The position numbers and the translations under genes are program-made. From Alsobacter soli (lineage in GTDB: Bacteria; Pseudomonadota; Alphaproteobacteria; Rhizobiales; Beijerinckiaceae), in the NCBI RefSeq assembly GCF_003004785.1, contig NZ_PVZS01000008.1:62001-126000 (forward strand): 64,000 nt of DNA. Reading direction: 5' to 3'. The notes under the pieces were generated by a model. The model saw only the letters and a list, made by a program, of their open reading frames with translations, was not told the DNA's origin and did no database searches. Of the stretch, positions 8,653-17,361 are shown one piece after another. Numbering within the stretch: position 1 is the stretch's first letter; every line of letters starts with the position of its first letter.

Positions 8653-10313
8653 TGGGCAACCTGGTCGAGATCCGGGATCTGAAGGTCGGCGCCACCACCG
8701 ACGCGGGTCGCCGTGTCGACATCATCAAGGGCGTGAGCTTCGACATCGCCCCCGGCGAGATCGTGGCCCTCATCGGCGAGAGCGGCTCCGGCAAGACCAC
8801 GATCGCGCTCACGCTGATGGGCTACGCCCGCATGGGGTGCGCCATTCAGGGGGGCTCGGTCCGGGTGGGCGGCCGCGACATGACCCAACTGAGCGAGAAG
8901 GAGAGGGCGGCCGTCCGTGGGACGGAGGTCGCCTATGTGCCGCAGAGCGCCGCGGCGGCGTTCAACCCGGCGATGCGGATCATCGACCAGGTGGTCGAGG
9001 TGTCGCGCATTCACGGCCTCATGCCGGATGCGCAGGCCCGGGCCCGCGCGGTGGAGCTGTTCCGGGCGCTGTCCCTGCCCAACCCGGACACGATCGGGGA
9101 CCGCTATCCGCACCAGGTCTCCGGCGGGCAGTTGCAGCGCCTTTCCGCCGCCATGGCGCTGATCGGCGATCCCAAGCTCGTCATCTTCGACGAGCCGACC
9201 ACCGCGCTGGACGTGACCACCCAGATCGAGGTCCTGCGCGCCTTCAAGGCGGTGATGAAGGAACGCCGCATCGCGGGCGTCTACGTGTCCCACGATCTCG
9301 CTGTCGTGGCGCAGATTGCGGACCGGATCGTGGTGCTGCGGGGAGGGGAGGTGCAGGAGATCGGCGCGACGGCCGACATCCTGTCCGCGCCGGCGCACCC
9401 CTACACGCGCGAGCTTCTCGCGGCCTTCCGCCCGAGCGTGGACGCGCAGGCGGCGCCGGCGCCGGCCGCCGTCGCCCAGCCGGTGCTGGAGTTGCGGGAC
9501 GTCGTCGCCGGATACGGCGCCCTGAAGTCCGACGGGGCTCCGACGATCACCATCGTCAAGGCGGTCAGCCTGAGCCTGGAGGCCGGGCGCAACCTCGGCG
9601 TCATCGGCGAGTCCGGCTGCGGCAAGTCCACCCTGGCGCGCGCCATCGCCGGCATCCTGCCCCCGAGCTCCGGGGATATCCTGTTCGAGGGCAAGTCCCT
9701 GCCGCGCGCCGCCAAGGACCGCACGCGCGAGCAGCTTCGGCAGATCCAGATCGTCTTTCAGTCGGCCGACACGGCCCTGAACCCGGCCAAGTCCATCGCC
9801 GAGATCCTGGGCCGGCCCCTGGCGTTCTACCACGGCCTGAAGGGGCGCGAGGCGCAGGCGCGCATCGACCGTCTGCTCGACATGGTGCGCCTGCCGCGCG
9901 CCTTGCAGGAGCGCCGTCCGCCCGAGCTGTCGGGAGGCCAGAAGCAGCGCGTCAACCTCGCGCGCGCTCTCGCCGCCGATCCCCGGATCATCCTCTGCGA
10001 CGAGATCACCTCCGCTCTCGATACGGTGGTGGCGGCGGCCATCATCGACCTGCTCAAGGAGCTGCAGCGCGAGCTCGGCCTCTGCTACGTGTTCATCAGC
10101 CACGATCTTCCCACGGTGCAGGCCATCTGCGACGAAATCGCCGTCATGTACGCCGGGGAGAAGATCGAGCAGATGCCGCGCTCCCGCGTGGGCGCCCGGG
10201 ACCATCACGCCTACACCAAGCTGCTCTTCGCCTCTGTGCCCAAGCTCGACCCCCAGTGGCTGGACTCCCTGGAGCGCAACCCTGAGCTTGTCGCTGCCCT
10301 GGCGAGGAGGTAA
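8652..10313 (+). CDS. Fused double ABC ATPase (DppD-DppF type)
   Basis: One 553-residue polypeptide carries two complete nucleotide-binding domains that are separate proteins in many dpp/opp systems. Domain 1 has Walker A GESGSGKTT (42-50), signature VSGGQ (near 156) and Walker B IFDEPTTALD (near 178). Domain 2 has Walker A GESGCGKST (319-327), signature LSGGQ (near 426) and Walker B ILCDEITSALD, where Ile replaces the usual Pro of DEP. A Pro/Ala linker near residues 263-275 joins them. It powers import through the two permeases and is translated from a start overlapping the dppC-like stop. Confidence 0.92.
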   Translation: MGNLVEIRDLKVGATTDAGRRVDIIKGVSFDIAPGEIVALIGESGSGKTTIALTLMGYARMGCAIQGGSVRVGGRDMTQLSEKERAAVRGTEVAYVPQSAAAAFNPAMRIIDQVVEVSRIHGLMPDAQARARAVELFRALSLPNPDTIGDRYPHQVSGGQLQRLSAAMALIGDPKLVIFDEPTTALDVTTQIEVLRAFKAVMKERRIAGVYVSHDLAVVAQIADRIVVLRGGEVQEIGATADILSAPAHPYTRELLAAFRPSVDAQAAPAPAAVAQPVLELRDVVAGYGALKSDGAPTITIVKAVSLSLEAGRNLGVIGESGCGKSTLARAIAGILPPSSGDILFEGKSLPRAAKDRTREQLRQIQIVFQSADTALNPAKSIAEILGRPLAFYHGLKGREAQARIDRLLDMVRLPRALQERRPPELSGGQKQRVNLARALAADPRIILCDEITSALDTVVAAAIIDLLKELQRELGLCYVFISHDLPTVQAICDEIAVMYAGEKIEQMPRSRVGARDHHAYTKLLFASVPKLDPQWLDSLERNPELVAALARR

Positions 10314-10350
10314 CAGGATTCAGGATCCCGTGGAGGATCGCGCAGCGCGC

Positions 10351-10827
10351 ATGAAACTCGATCAGATCGACGTCAAGATCCTTGCAGAGCTGCAGAAGAA
10401 CGGCCGCATAACCAACGTGGAGCTGGCCAGTCTTGTGAACCTGTCGCCCAGCCCCTGCCTGATCCGAGTCCGCAAGCTGCAGGACGAGGGCTACATCACC
10501 GGCTACTCGGCCATCGTGAACGTCGCCAAGCTGGGCCAGGCGCTGACCGTCTTCACGGAGGTCACCCTCAAGAACCACCGCCAGATCGACTTCGCGCGCT
10601 TCGTCGCGACCGTCGAGAAGCTCGACGCCGTGATGGAGTGCCACCTGATCTCGGGCGGCTACGACTACCTGGTGAAGTTCGTCACCGGCAGCATCGCCGA
10701 GTACCAGTCGATCATGGAGCGTCTGATCGACCAGGACGTCGGGATCGAGAAGTATTTCAGCTTCGTGGTGCTCAAGTCGCCGGTGGTGAAAAACCACGTG
10801 CCGCTCGCCAACCTGTTCAACCGCTGA
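10351..10827 (+). CDS. Lrp/AsnC family transcriptional regulator
   Basis: From ATG 10351 the product is 158 residues, the usual Lrp length. It opens with MKLDQIDVKIL, the standard start of the winged helix domain, and GGAGG lies upstream. The helix-turn-helix spans about residues 15-55 (ITNVELASLVNLSPSPCLIRV). A RAM ligand-binding domain follows from about residue 65. It is 37 bp after the ABC ATPase and in the same direction. It probably senses an amino acid and controls this catabolic and transport cluster, as Lrp-type regulators commonly do for adjacent genes. Confidence 0.9.
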   Translation: MKLDQIDVKILAELQKNGRITNVELASLVNLSPSPCLIRVRKLQDEGYITGYSAIVNVAKLGQALTVFTEVTLKNHRQIDFARFVATVEKLDAVMECHLISGGYDYLVKFVTGSIAEYQSIMERLIDQDVGIEKYFSFVVLKSPVVKNHVPLANLFNR

Positions 10828-10945
10828 GCGGCGAAGGCGCCGCCGCCGCCATTCCCGGCCGCACAAAATGCCGAGCGCGGGGCCCACTCCAGCAGCCGGC
10901 TCCGGCGCGCTGCGGCTAGCATGCGAGCGACTCCGGAGAGCCGCC

Positions 10946-12271
10946 ATGCGCGTTCAGCTGATGACCATCGAGACGACGCCGACTCTGCCCCGGGAGGCGG
11001 ACGTCGTGGTGATCGGCGCCGGCGTGGTCGGCACCTTCGCGGCCTATTATCTGGCCCGGCGCGGCATGAAGGTGGCGCTGGTCGAGAAGGGCCTGGTCGG
11101 GGCCGAGCAGTCGAGCCGCAACTGGGGCTGGTGCCGCCAGCAGAACCGGGACGCCCGCGAGCTGCCGCTTGCGACCAAGAGCCTGCAGCTCTGGGACCGG
11201 CTCGCGTCCGAGACGGGCGCGGATCTCGGCTTCAGCCGCTGCGGCCTGCTCTACCTCAGCGACGACGAGGCGGAGCTCGCCGGCTGGGCGCGCTGGGGCG
11301 CATTCGCGCGCGGCGTTGGGGTGACGACCTACATGCTGGACGCCGAGGAGGCTTCCCGCCGCGGCTCCGCCACGGGCCGGCGCTGGAAGGGCGGCGTCTT
11401 CTCGCCCACCGACGGCGTGGCGGATCCGAGCCGCGCCGTCCCGGTGGCGGCGCTGGGCGTAATCAAACATGGCGGCACGGTGCACCAGGGCTGCGCGGCG
11501 CGGGGCCTGGAGCTCGAGGGCGGACGCGTCAGCGCCGTCGTGACGGAAGCGGGCGTGATCCGCACCCGCACGGTCGTGATGGCGGGCGGCGCCTGGGCGT
11601 CGTCGTTCTGCAACCAGCTCGGCGTGCGCTTTCCCCAGGCCTCCATCCGGTCCTCGATCCTGTCCGTCGCGCCGGGCGCCCAGGGCCTCCCGGACGCACT
11701 GCACACCAAGGCCGCGTCCGTCACGCGCCGCGGCGACGGCGGCTACACCCTGGCGATCAGCGGCGGCGCGCGGGTCGATCCCACGCCCCAGCAGATGCGC
11801 TTCATCCGGCAATTCGGCCCCATGTTCGCCAAGCGCTGGCGCAGCCTCGCGCCCGGCGGCCTGCAGGCCTGGCGCGCCGGGCACGAGAGCCTCGCGCGAT
11901 GGCGCCTGGACGCGCCCACCCCCATGGAGGCCTGCCGCGTCCTGGACCCCAAGCCGGACGCGCGGATGATCGTGCTCACGCACCGGCGCGCCGTGGAGCT
12001 ACTGCCGGCGCTGCAGCGAACCCCGGTCGCGGCGGCCTGGGCCGGCTACATCGACAGCACGCCGGACGGCGTGCCGGCCATCGGGGAGATCGAGTCCGTT
12101 CCGGGGTTCATCCTGGCCGCCGGCTTCAGCGGCCACGGCTTCGGCATCGGCCCAGGCGCGGGCCATCTCATCGCCGACATCATCACCGGCGGCGAGCCGC
12201 TGGTGGATCCAAAGCCCTACCATCCGCGCCGGTTCTCGGCTTCGTCCTGGGGAAAGGTGGCGGACTTTTAG
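10946..12271 (+). CDS. FAD-dependent oxidoreductase, D-amino-acid/opine oxidase family
   Basis: The ATG at 10946 follows GGAGAG and gives 441 residues. Motifs seen are the dinucleotide fold VIGAGVVGTFAAYYLARRG (residues 22-40), the SSRNWGWCRQQ block and a C-terminal FSGHGFGIGPG that closes the FAD site, all typical of the DAO (PF01266) family. It would oxidise a D-amino acid, N-methyl amino acid or opine. This second flavoprotein brackets the importer on the opposite side from the PuuB-like enzyme, so the cluster may deal with more than one form of substrate. Its stop overlaps tail-to-tail by 4 bp with the convergent deacylase gene. Confidence 0.87.
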   Translation: MRVQLMTIETTPTLPREADVVVIGAGVVGTFAAYYLARRGMKVALVEKGLVGAEQSSRNWGWCRQQNRDARELPLATKSLQLWDRLASETGADLGFSRCGLLYLSDDEAELAGWARWGAFARGVGVTTYMLDAEEASRRGSATGRRWKGGVFSPTDGVADPSRAVPVAALGVIKHGGTVHQGCAARGLELEGGRVSAVVTEAGVIRTRTVVMAGGAWASSFCNQLGVRFPQASIRSSILSVAPGAQGLPDALHTKAASVTRRGDGGYTLAISGGARVDPTPQQMRFIRQFGPMFAKRWRSLAPGGLQAWRAGHESLARWRLDAPTPMEACRVLDPKPDARMIVLTHRRAVELLPALQRTPVAAAWAGYIDSTPDGVPAIGEIESVPGFILAAGFSGHGFGIGPGAGHLIADIITGGEPLVDPKPYHPRRFSASSWGKVADF

Positions 12272-13395
12272 GCCCGCGCGAAACGCGCGGCGAGGTCCAG
12301 GATCAGCCGCTCGCAGGCGGCGAGTTCGGAGGCCTCGATGTACTCGTTCGGCTTGTGGGCGCGCGCGATGTCGCCCGGGCCGCAGATGATGGCGTCGATG
12401 CCGGCGGCCATGTAGAGCCCAGCCTCCGTGCCGTAGCTGACCGCCGCCAGGGGCTCCTGGCCGCTGATGTCGGCGAGCATGCGGGCGATAGGCGCGTCCT
12501 CGGGAAGGGCGAGCGCGGGGTAGTCCGAGAGCGGCTCCCAGCGGGTCTCGAAACCCTCCGCATCCAGCCGGGCCAGAGCGGTCCGGATTGGGTCGAGCAG
12601 CGCCACGGGCGAGACGCCCGACACGGCGCGGGCCTCCACCTCGGCCACGCACAGGGCTGGGATGATGTTCAGGGCCTCGCCGCCGCGAAGGGCGCCGACC
12701 TGCACGGTGGAGTAGGGCGGTTCGAAAGCGGGGCGCCGAGGGCCGGACTTGGCCGCCTCCGCAGCCGCCACCGCGGCGGCCAGCACCGGGGCCATCGCGT
12801 GAATGGCGTTCAGACCGAGATCGGGCCGGGAGGAATGGCCCGCGCGGCCGCGGATCGTGATGCGCGCGGCCGCCTTGCCCTTGTGGCCGCGGATCGCGCG
12901 CAATCCGCTGGGCTCGCCGATGACGGCGCAGGCCGGGTGCGCGCACAGCTCGCCGAGGCGGGCGATCAGATGCGGGACACCCCGGCAGCCGGCCTCCTCG
13001 TCATAAGAGAAGGCGAAGTGGATCGGGCTTTTCGGCTGCAGCGCAAGGAGGCGCGGAACGGCGGCCAGCGCCGCCGCGAGGAAGCCTTTCATGTCGCTCG
13101 CGCCGCGGCCGTAGAGGCGGTCACCGTCGCGACGCAGGCGGAACGGGTCGGATATCCATTCCGGCTCTTCTGCGGGCACCACACCCATGTGCCCTGAGAG
13201 GATCAGGCCCGGGCGGTCGCGCGGGCCAATGGTGGCGAACAGGTTCGAACGGTCGCCCTCCGGACCGGGCAGGACCGTGGCCTGCACGCCATGCGAGGCC
13301 AGATAGGATCGGATCCAGTCGACGATGGCGGCGTTGGGGCGTCCTACGACGGATGGAAAGGAGACGAGGCTCGCCAGGATGTCTTGCGCGGTCAT
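12268..13395 (-). CDS. M20 metallopeptidase, acetylornithine deacetylase (ArgE)-like, atypical metal site
   Basis: This 375-residue enzyme of the ArgE/DapE family would hydrolyse an N-acyl amino acid. Visible M20 landmarks are SGH with H69, D101 in GRGASDMKG (bridging Asp), E133-E134 in YDEEAG (catalytic Glu and metal ligand), E161 in GEPSG and the dimerisation-domain H187 in RAGHSS. The normal HxD of the first metal motif reads H-M-G here, so the Asp that usually orients the zinc-ligand His is Gly71. The rest of the active site is intact. Context with an acetyltransferase and amino-acid oxidases fits amino-acid catabolism better than arginine synthesis. Confidence 0.85.
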   Translation of the reverse strand: MTAQDILASLVSFPSVVGRPNAAIVDWIRSYLASHGVQATVLPGPEGDRSNLFATIGPRDRPGLILSGHMGVVPAEEPEWISDPFRLRRDGDRLYGRGASDMKGFLAAALAAVPRLLALQPKSPIHFAFSYDEEAGCRGVPHLIARLGELCAHPACAVIGEPSGLRAIRGHKGKAAARITIRGRAGHSSRPDLGLNAIHAMAPVLAAAVAAAEAAKSGPRRPAFEPPYSTVQVGALRGGEALNIIPALCVAEVEARAVSGVSPVALLDPIRTALARLDAEGFETRWEPLSDYPALALPEDAPIARMLADISGQEPLAAVSYGTEAGLYMAAGIDAIICGPGDIARAHKPNEYIEASELAACERLILDLAARFARA

Positions 13396-13497
13396 GGGCG
13401 CTCCGGAAACGCTTCCCGCACCCTAGACGGGACCGCACGGCAGAAAACGCCGTTTTGCCGGCGCCCGCTTCCCGGATGTCGCGCCCAGCCAGGCAAG

Positions 13498-13521
13498 ACG
13501 GGCGAGATCCAGCCCGCCCGT
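13498..13521 (-). terminator. Possible stem-loop downstream of the outer-membrane barrel gene
   Basis: Arms ACGGGCG (13498-13504) and CGCCCGT (13515-13521) pair perfectly around a 10-nt loop, 44 bp past the stop of the minus-strand barrel gene and before the start of the deacylase. No T-run follows, so termination is inferred only from position. A smaller AAAAC/GTTTT dyad lies at about 13443-13455. Confidence 0.35.
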
Positions 13522-13565
13522 TTGCAGTGTGTGGCTGACCGGAGGTTCACGCCCGACCGCGTCGC

Positions 13566-14453
13566 TCAGAACCTGATGTTCAGGCCCACCACGGGGCCGT
13601 GCTGCAGCATGTCGAACTCATAGCGGCGGCGGCCCTCGCCGCTGGCGTAGTCGACATAGAGCGCCCTGTAACCCAGGACGCCCGAGTAGCTGACGCCGTT
13701 GCGGTTGGCGAACTCGATGCTGTAGGCCGCGAGCGCTTGCCAGGACCCCTTGCTGCCGCCTCCGCCGATGTCGCCGCGCAGCTGGATCTCCTGGCCCGGC
13801 GCGACTGCGATCCGGGCCCGTCCACCGATGAACCCGTCCAGCCAGCTGAAGGAGCCGGACTTGGCGATGGCCAATCCGCGGGCGACCACGACGTCCCCGA
13901 GGTCCACCGTTCCGGCCAGGTCGAACGAGAGCTTGCCCTGCTGGTTCCAGTAGCGTGCGCCGGCCAGGGCGTCCAAGCTCACCGCTCCGAACCGGGCGAC
14001 CTCGTAGGCGGCGCCGGCTTCCACGATGCCCATCTGTAGCCGGGCCTCGGCGGCCGCTCCCACCGTTCCAACCACGCCGGGTTCCGGGGTGACTGTCCGC
14101 TCGCCCCGGCGCCGGATCCCCAGATCTGTCCAGACCACGTCGGCGAGCAGCGAGACGGGGCCGTTGCGCGCCTCCAGGTCGAGCATCAGCCCCACGAGCG
14201 TGCCGCCGCTGCCTGCCGTCGCCTCCACGACCCTCGGGAAGCTGGCGTTCACGTCGACGGTCCTGCCGCGCACGGTCTGGCTGCCGTTGAGGGATGTCAG
14301 CCAGCCGTAGGGCGTCATCCTGTATGTCCAGCCGGAGAGCGCGGGAACGGCCGCCGGCGGCTGAGGCGCAGGCAGGTCCGCCCCGAGCGCGCCGCCGCAC
14401 GCCGTAAAGGCGAGAGCCGCCCCAAGGACGGGCCCCATCAAACGTCCGCTCAT
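13566..14453 (-). CDS. Outer-membrane beta-barrel protein (Omp25/porin-like), function unknown
   Basis: The product is 295 residues with a signal peptide ending near GGALGA (residue 24). After that come alternating hydrophobic/aromatic strands with frequent Gly and Asn turns, and a terminal Phe in GLNIRF, the usual outer-membrane insertion signal. A segment ALAGARYWNQQGK resembles the conserved strand of small alphaproteobacterial outer-membrane proteins. No ligand can be predicted. It stands alone on the minus strand with gaps of about 170 and 270 bp on either side. Confidence 0.75.
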   Translation of the reverse strand: MSGRLMGPVLGAALAFTACGGALGADLPAPQPPAAVPALSGWTYRMTPYGWLTSLNGSQTVRGRTVDVNASFPRVVEATAGSGGTLVGLMLDLEARNGPVSLLADVVWTDLGIRRRGERTVTPEPGVVGTVGAAAEARLQMGIVEAGAAYEVARFGAVSLDALAGARYWNQQGKLSFDLAGTVDLGDVVVARGLAIAKSGSFSWLDGFIGGRARIAVAPGQEIQLRGDIGGGGSKGSWQALAAYSIEFANRNGVSYSGVLGYRALYVDYASGEGRRRYEFDMLQHGPVVGLNIRF

Positions 14454-14721
14454 CAGAATGCCCCTCTGAGGTGAAGACTCAACCAGTCTTGATCAGGAGT
14501 TGTGAAAGGGCAAACCGGAAACTGGTCGGAGATTGACGGGAGTCACAGCCGACGGGCTTCGTCCGGTCCGCTTGGGCGCCTTCGTCCTGAGAGTCCGGAC
14601 GCGCTGGACGCCCCCGCAGGGCCAGCCTGCCGAGCCTTGCCGATCGGCGGCTTGCGGCCGGAGACCGCAAGTCCATCCTTCGCGTTGCGGCGGGTGGCGA
14701 CCGAGGCCCAGAGCGCCAGCT

Positions 14722-16266
14722 TCACTCCGCCAGATCGCTGGCCAGTTCGACGTCGCCGGGCTTCCAGGTCTTGTCGAACCACGGCTCCAGCGGGCCATAG
14801 AGCCGCAGGAGGACGTTCCATCCCTTGCCGGGCACGGTCTGGACCCAGTTGCTCTCCCGGCCCGCCGGCGGTTTCGGGGCGAACCAGATCGTAACGGAGC
14901 CGTCGGCGTTGGTCTTCAGGCCGGGATGGTGACTGTCGACCCCCGCAAGCTTCTGGTCGGTCTCCAGCAGTGAGCGCGTCTGGTTGTCGTAGACCACGAA
15001 GGACCAGAACTCCTTGGCGGGCACGGGGCCGGGCAGCGTGATCTTGTAGGTCTTCCCGCCGTCGAGGAAGTCGCCCTTGGCGTCCCGGAGAGATGCCGCG
15101 TACGCCGAGCCAGAGCCCACCTTCGCCATCGCCATGGCCGGCGTGATGCCGGTGGCGTAGTAGAAGAACATCGTCCGCGCGTCGAGCAGGCGTTCCGCGC
15201 CTTGCTGGAACAGGTAGCTGCCGCCGATGAACGCCGTGAACCATTGCCGGTCCGGATAGAACTTGGCGCGGGGATCCCGGCTGTCGAAGAGGAGCGTCCT
15301 GGCCGTCGCGTTCGCGACCGCCACGGCGTCGGTCAGGATGGCCTTCATCCGCTCGTCGGGCGCGAAAGGCTGCCCCTTGCGAATGCCGATCGAGGCGAAG
15401 AGCCCGATTCTCTCGGGGTCCAGGAAGTCGGCCGGCTCGGTCTGCACCACCTCGTTCAGCTCGTCGTAGAAGCGAGCGGTGTTGGCGCTGATGGTGTTGA
15501 ACCGAAGGCCGGACGTATTCACGAAATCCGCCTTGGGAGGCTCGCCCGCCTCCGTCGTGGCATTGAGCGGATACATGTTGGCCTGCGCCTTCGCGTGCTG
15601 CACGGCCGCGGCGACATCGCCGTCCTTCACGAAAACGCGGAAGAAGACCAGGAGCGTGTTCGTGCGGGGCCTTTGGACGTAGTAGCCCTCCGTCGGCGCG
15701 TCCCCCGCGTAGCCCGGCGGCAGGAACAGGTACTTGCCGCCGCGCCCGGCGTCGGGACCGGTCAGGCCAATGTCGGTCACCCAGCGGAAATACCCGTCAT
15801 CGACGGGCCCGAGCACGGCTGCCGGGGCCTGAAACACCATCGGCCCTTCGCGGAGGTCGATGCAGGCGAAGGCGTACACCGTGGTGGTGTTCGGCGTCAG
15901 GAAGAGCGAGCGGGCGTCCATCAGGTCTTCGGTGATGCCGATGGCCCGGTTGCGCCTGACGCCGATTTTTTCGAGGCCGTTGCAAGCGGCCCGCACGGAC
16001 GTGGCGGGAATGCCGTCCATGAACGCCTGCACGCCGCGCATGAAGTCCAGGTTGTCATACACGCGCTTCACCGTCGCGGCGTCCGGCGCTCCCTGGTGGA
16101 AGCGAAGCGCGCCCAAGCGGGTCTCCACGGTGTCGGGCGTTGTGATCCAGGCCGGAACATCAGCCGAGAACTTCGGCTGGCTCTGCGCCAAGGCCCCGCC
16201 GGCTCCGACCGCCGACAGGCCAACACAAATCGCCGCCCAACATGCAACACGCGAACACGCACGCAT
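14722..16266 (-). CDS. Secreted DUF1254/DUF1214 protein
   Basis: The ATG at 16266 is chosen because CAGGAGG lies 6 bp upstream. The resulting 514-residue protein opens with a signal peptide ending at GGALAQ (about residue 28). The N-terminal part (about 50-200) matches DUF1254 and the C-terminal part (about 350-500, with FWSFVVYDNQTRS) matches DUF1214. Proteins with this pair are usually periplasmic. Their biochemical role is not established. The adjacent barrel gene runs in the same direction after 268 bp, but a shared transcript is uncertain. Confidence 0.85.
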   Translation of the reverse strand: MRACSRVACWAAICVGLSAVGAGGALAQSQPKFSADVPAWITTPDTVETRLGALRFHQGAPDAATVKRVYDNLDFMRGVQAFMDGIPATSVRAACNGLEKIGVRRNRAIGITEDLMDARSLFLTPNTTTVYAFACIDLREGPMVFQAPAAVLGPVDDGYFRWVTDIGLTGPDAGRGGKYLFLPPGYAGDAPTEGYYVQRPRTNTLLVFFRVFVKDGDVAAAVQHAKAQANMYPLNATTEAGEPPKADFVNTSGLRFNTISANTARFYDELNEVVQTEPADFLDPERIGLFASIGIRKGQPFAPDERMKAILTDAVAVANATARTLLFDSRDPRAKFYPDRQWFTAFIGGSYLFQQGAERLLDARTMFFYYATGITPAMAMAKVGSGSAYAASLRDAKGDFLDGGKTYKITLPGPVPAKEFWSFVVYDNQTRSLLETDQKLAGVDSHHPGLKTNADGSVTIWFAPKPPAGRESNWVQTVPGKGWNVLLRLYGPLEPWFDKTWKPGDVELASDLAE

Positions 16267-16539
16267 CGTCGCCTCCTGCCCAGCCACTGGTCTGGAGGCA
16301 GATTAGATGCAGGCGAGGGGCCTGGATTTGATCTCGCGCATGCCCGCACCCAACCGGCGCGGCCGGCGGGCAGGGCCGCCGCAGCATTTGCGGCCGTCTG
16401 GCGGAGCGGCGTTCCGCCCAAGCCGCTTGACAGCGGGGAGTCGCCGGGGTGTCATCCTGCCCCTGGGGGTTGCGATCCCCTCACGAGGCTACGGCCGAAG
16501 CATCGCGTCCAGGTTCGCTTTTCAAGCCGGGGACGCGCC

Positions 16540-17361
16540 ATGCCTTCCATCAGCTCCATATCCGTCGACAAACTCGCCCGCCTTATCGGCACGCGATCCT
16601 GCCCTGCGCTGGTGGACGTCCGAACGGACGAGGAGTTCGAGGCCGAGCCCTTCCTTGTCCCGGGCTCCGTGCGCCGATCGCACCAAGACGTCGTGGACTG
16701 GGCGGCTGCCTACGCGGGCTGCGCCGTGATCGTCCTGTGCCAGCACGGGCGCACGCTGAGCCACGGCGTCGCCGCCTGGCTGCGGCACGCGGGAGCCGCC
16801 TCGGCCGAGAGCCTGGAGGGTGGGATTGAGGCCTGGCGCCGCGCCGGACAGCCTGTCGTGGTCGCCGCCAAGCTGCCGCCCCGGGACGCCGTCGGGCGCA
16901 CGGTCTGGGTCACCCGCGAGCGGCCCAAGGTCGACAGGATCGCCTGCCCCTGGCTGATCCGCCGCTTCGTCGACCCTGCGGCGGTTTTTCTCTACGTGAA
17001 GGCCTCAGAGGTGGCTGGCGTGGCGAGCCGCTTCGACGCGACGCCCTTCGACGTGGAGGACGTCTTCTGGAGCCACCGCGGCGAGTCCTGCAGCTTTGAC
17101 GTGATGATCGAGGAGCTCGGGCTCACAAGCCCGGCCCTGTCCCGTCTCGCCCGCATCGTACGCGCCGCAGACACCGATCGGCTCGATCTGGAACCGCAGG
17201 CCGCCGGGCTGCTCGCCGCGTCCCTTGGCCTGTCGCGGCTCTACGCCGACGACCTCCAGCAGCTCGACGCCGGCATGATGCTCTACGACGCCTTCTACCG
17301 CTGGTGTCGGGACGCCGCGGACGAGACGCATAACTGGCCCTCCACCCGGCCGGGGCCGTGA
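16540..17361 (+). CDS. chrB: Rhodanese-ChrB fusion, chromate resistance protein
   Basis: This 273-residue protein has an N-terminal rhodanese domain (about 1-105) with C67 in LCQHGRT as the likely active-site cysteine. Its C-terminal domain matches the ChrB/chromate-resistance exported-protein family (RPKVDRIACPWLIRRF at about 128-142, then DVEDVFWSHRGESCSFD). Proteins of this family are linked to chromate resistance, often as sensors or partners of a transporter. The next gene is an MFS transporter whose GTG start overlaps this stop by 4 bp, so the two are translationally coupled. No ChrA transporter is visible. The gene name is by family, not proven function. Confidence 0.82.
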   Translation: MPSISSISVDKLARLIGTRSCPALVDVRTDEEFEAEPFLVPGSVRRSHQDVVDWAAAYAGCAVIVLCQHGRTLSHGVAAWLRHAGAASAESLEGGIEAWRRAGQPVVVAAKLPPRDAVGRTVWVTRERPKVDRIACPWLIRRFVDPAAVFLYVKASEVAGVASRFDATPFDVEDVFWSHRGESCSFDVMIEELGLTSPALSRLARIVRAADTDRLDLEPQAAGLLAASLGLSRLYADDLQQLDAGMMLYDAFYRWCRDAADETHNWPSTRPGP

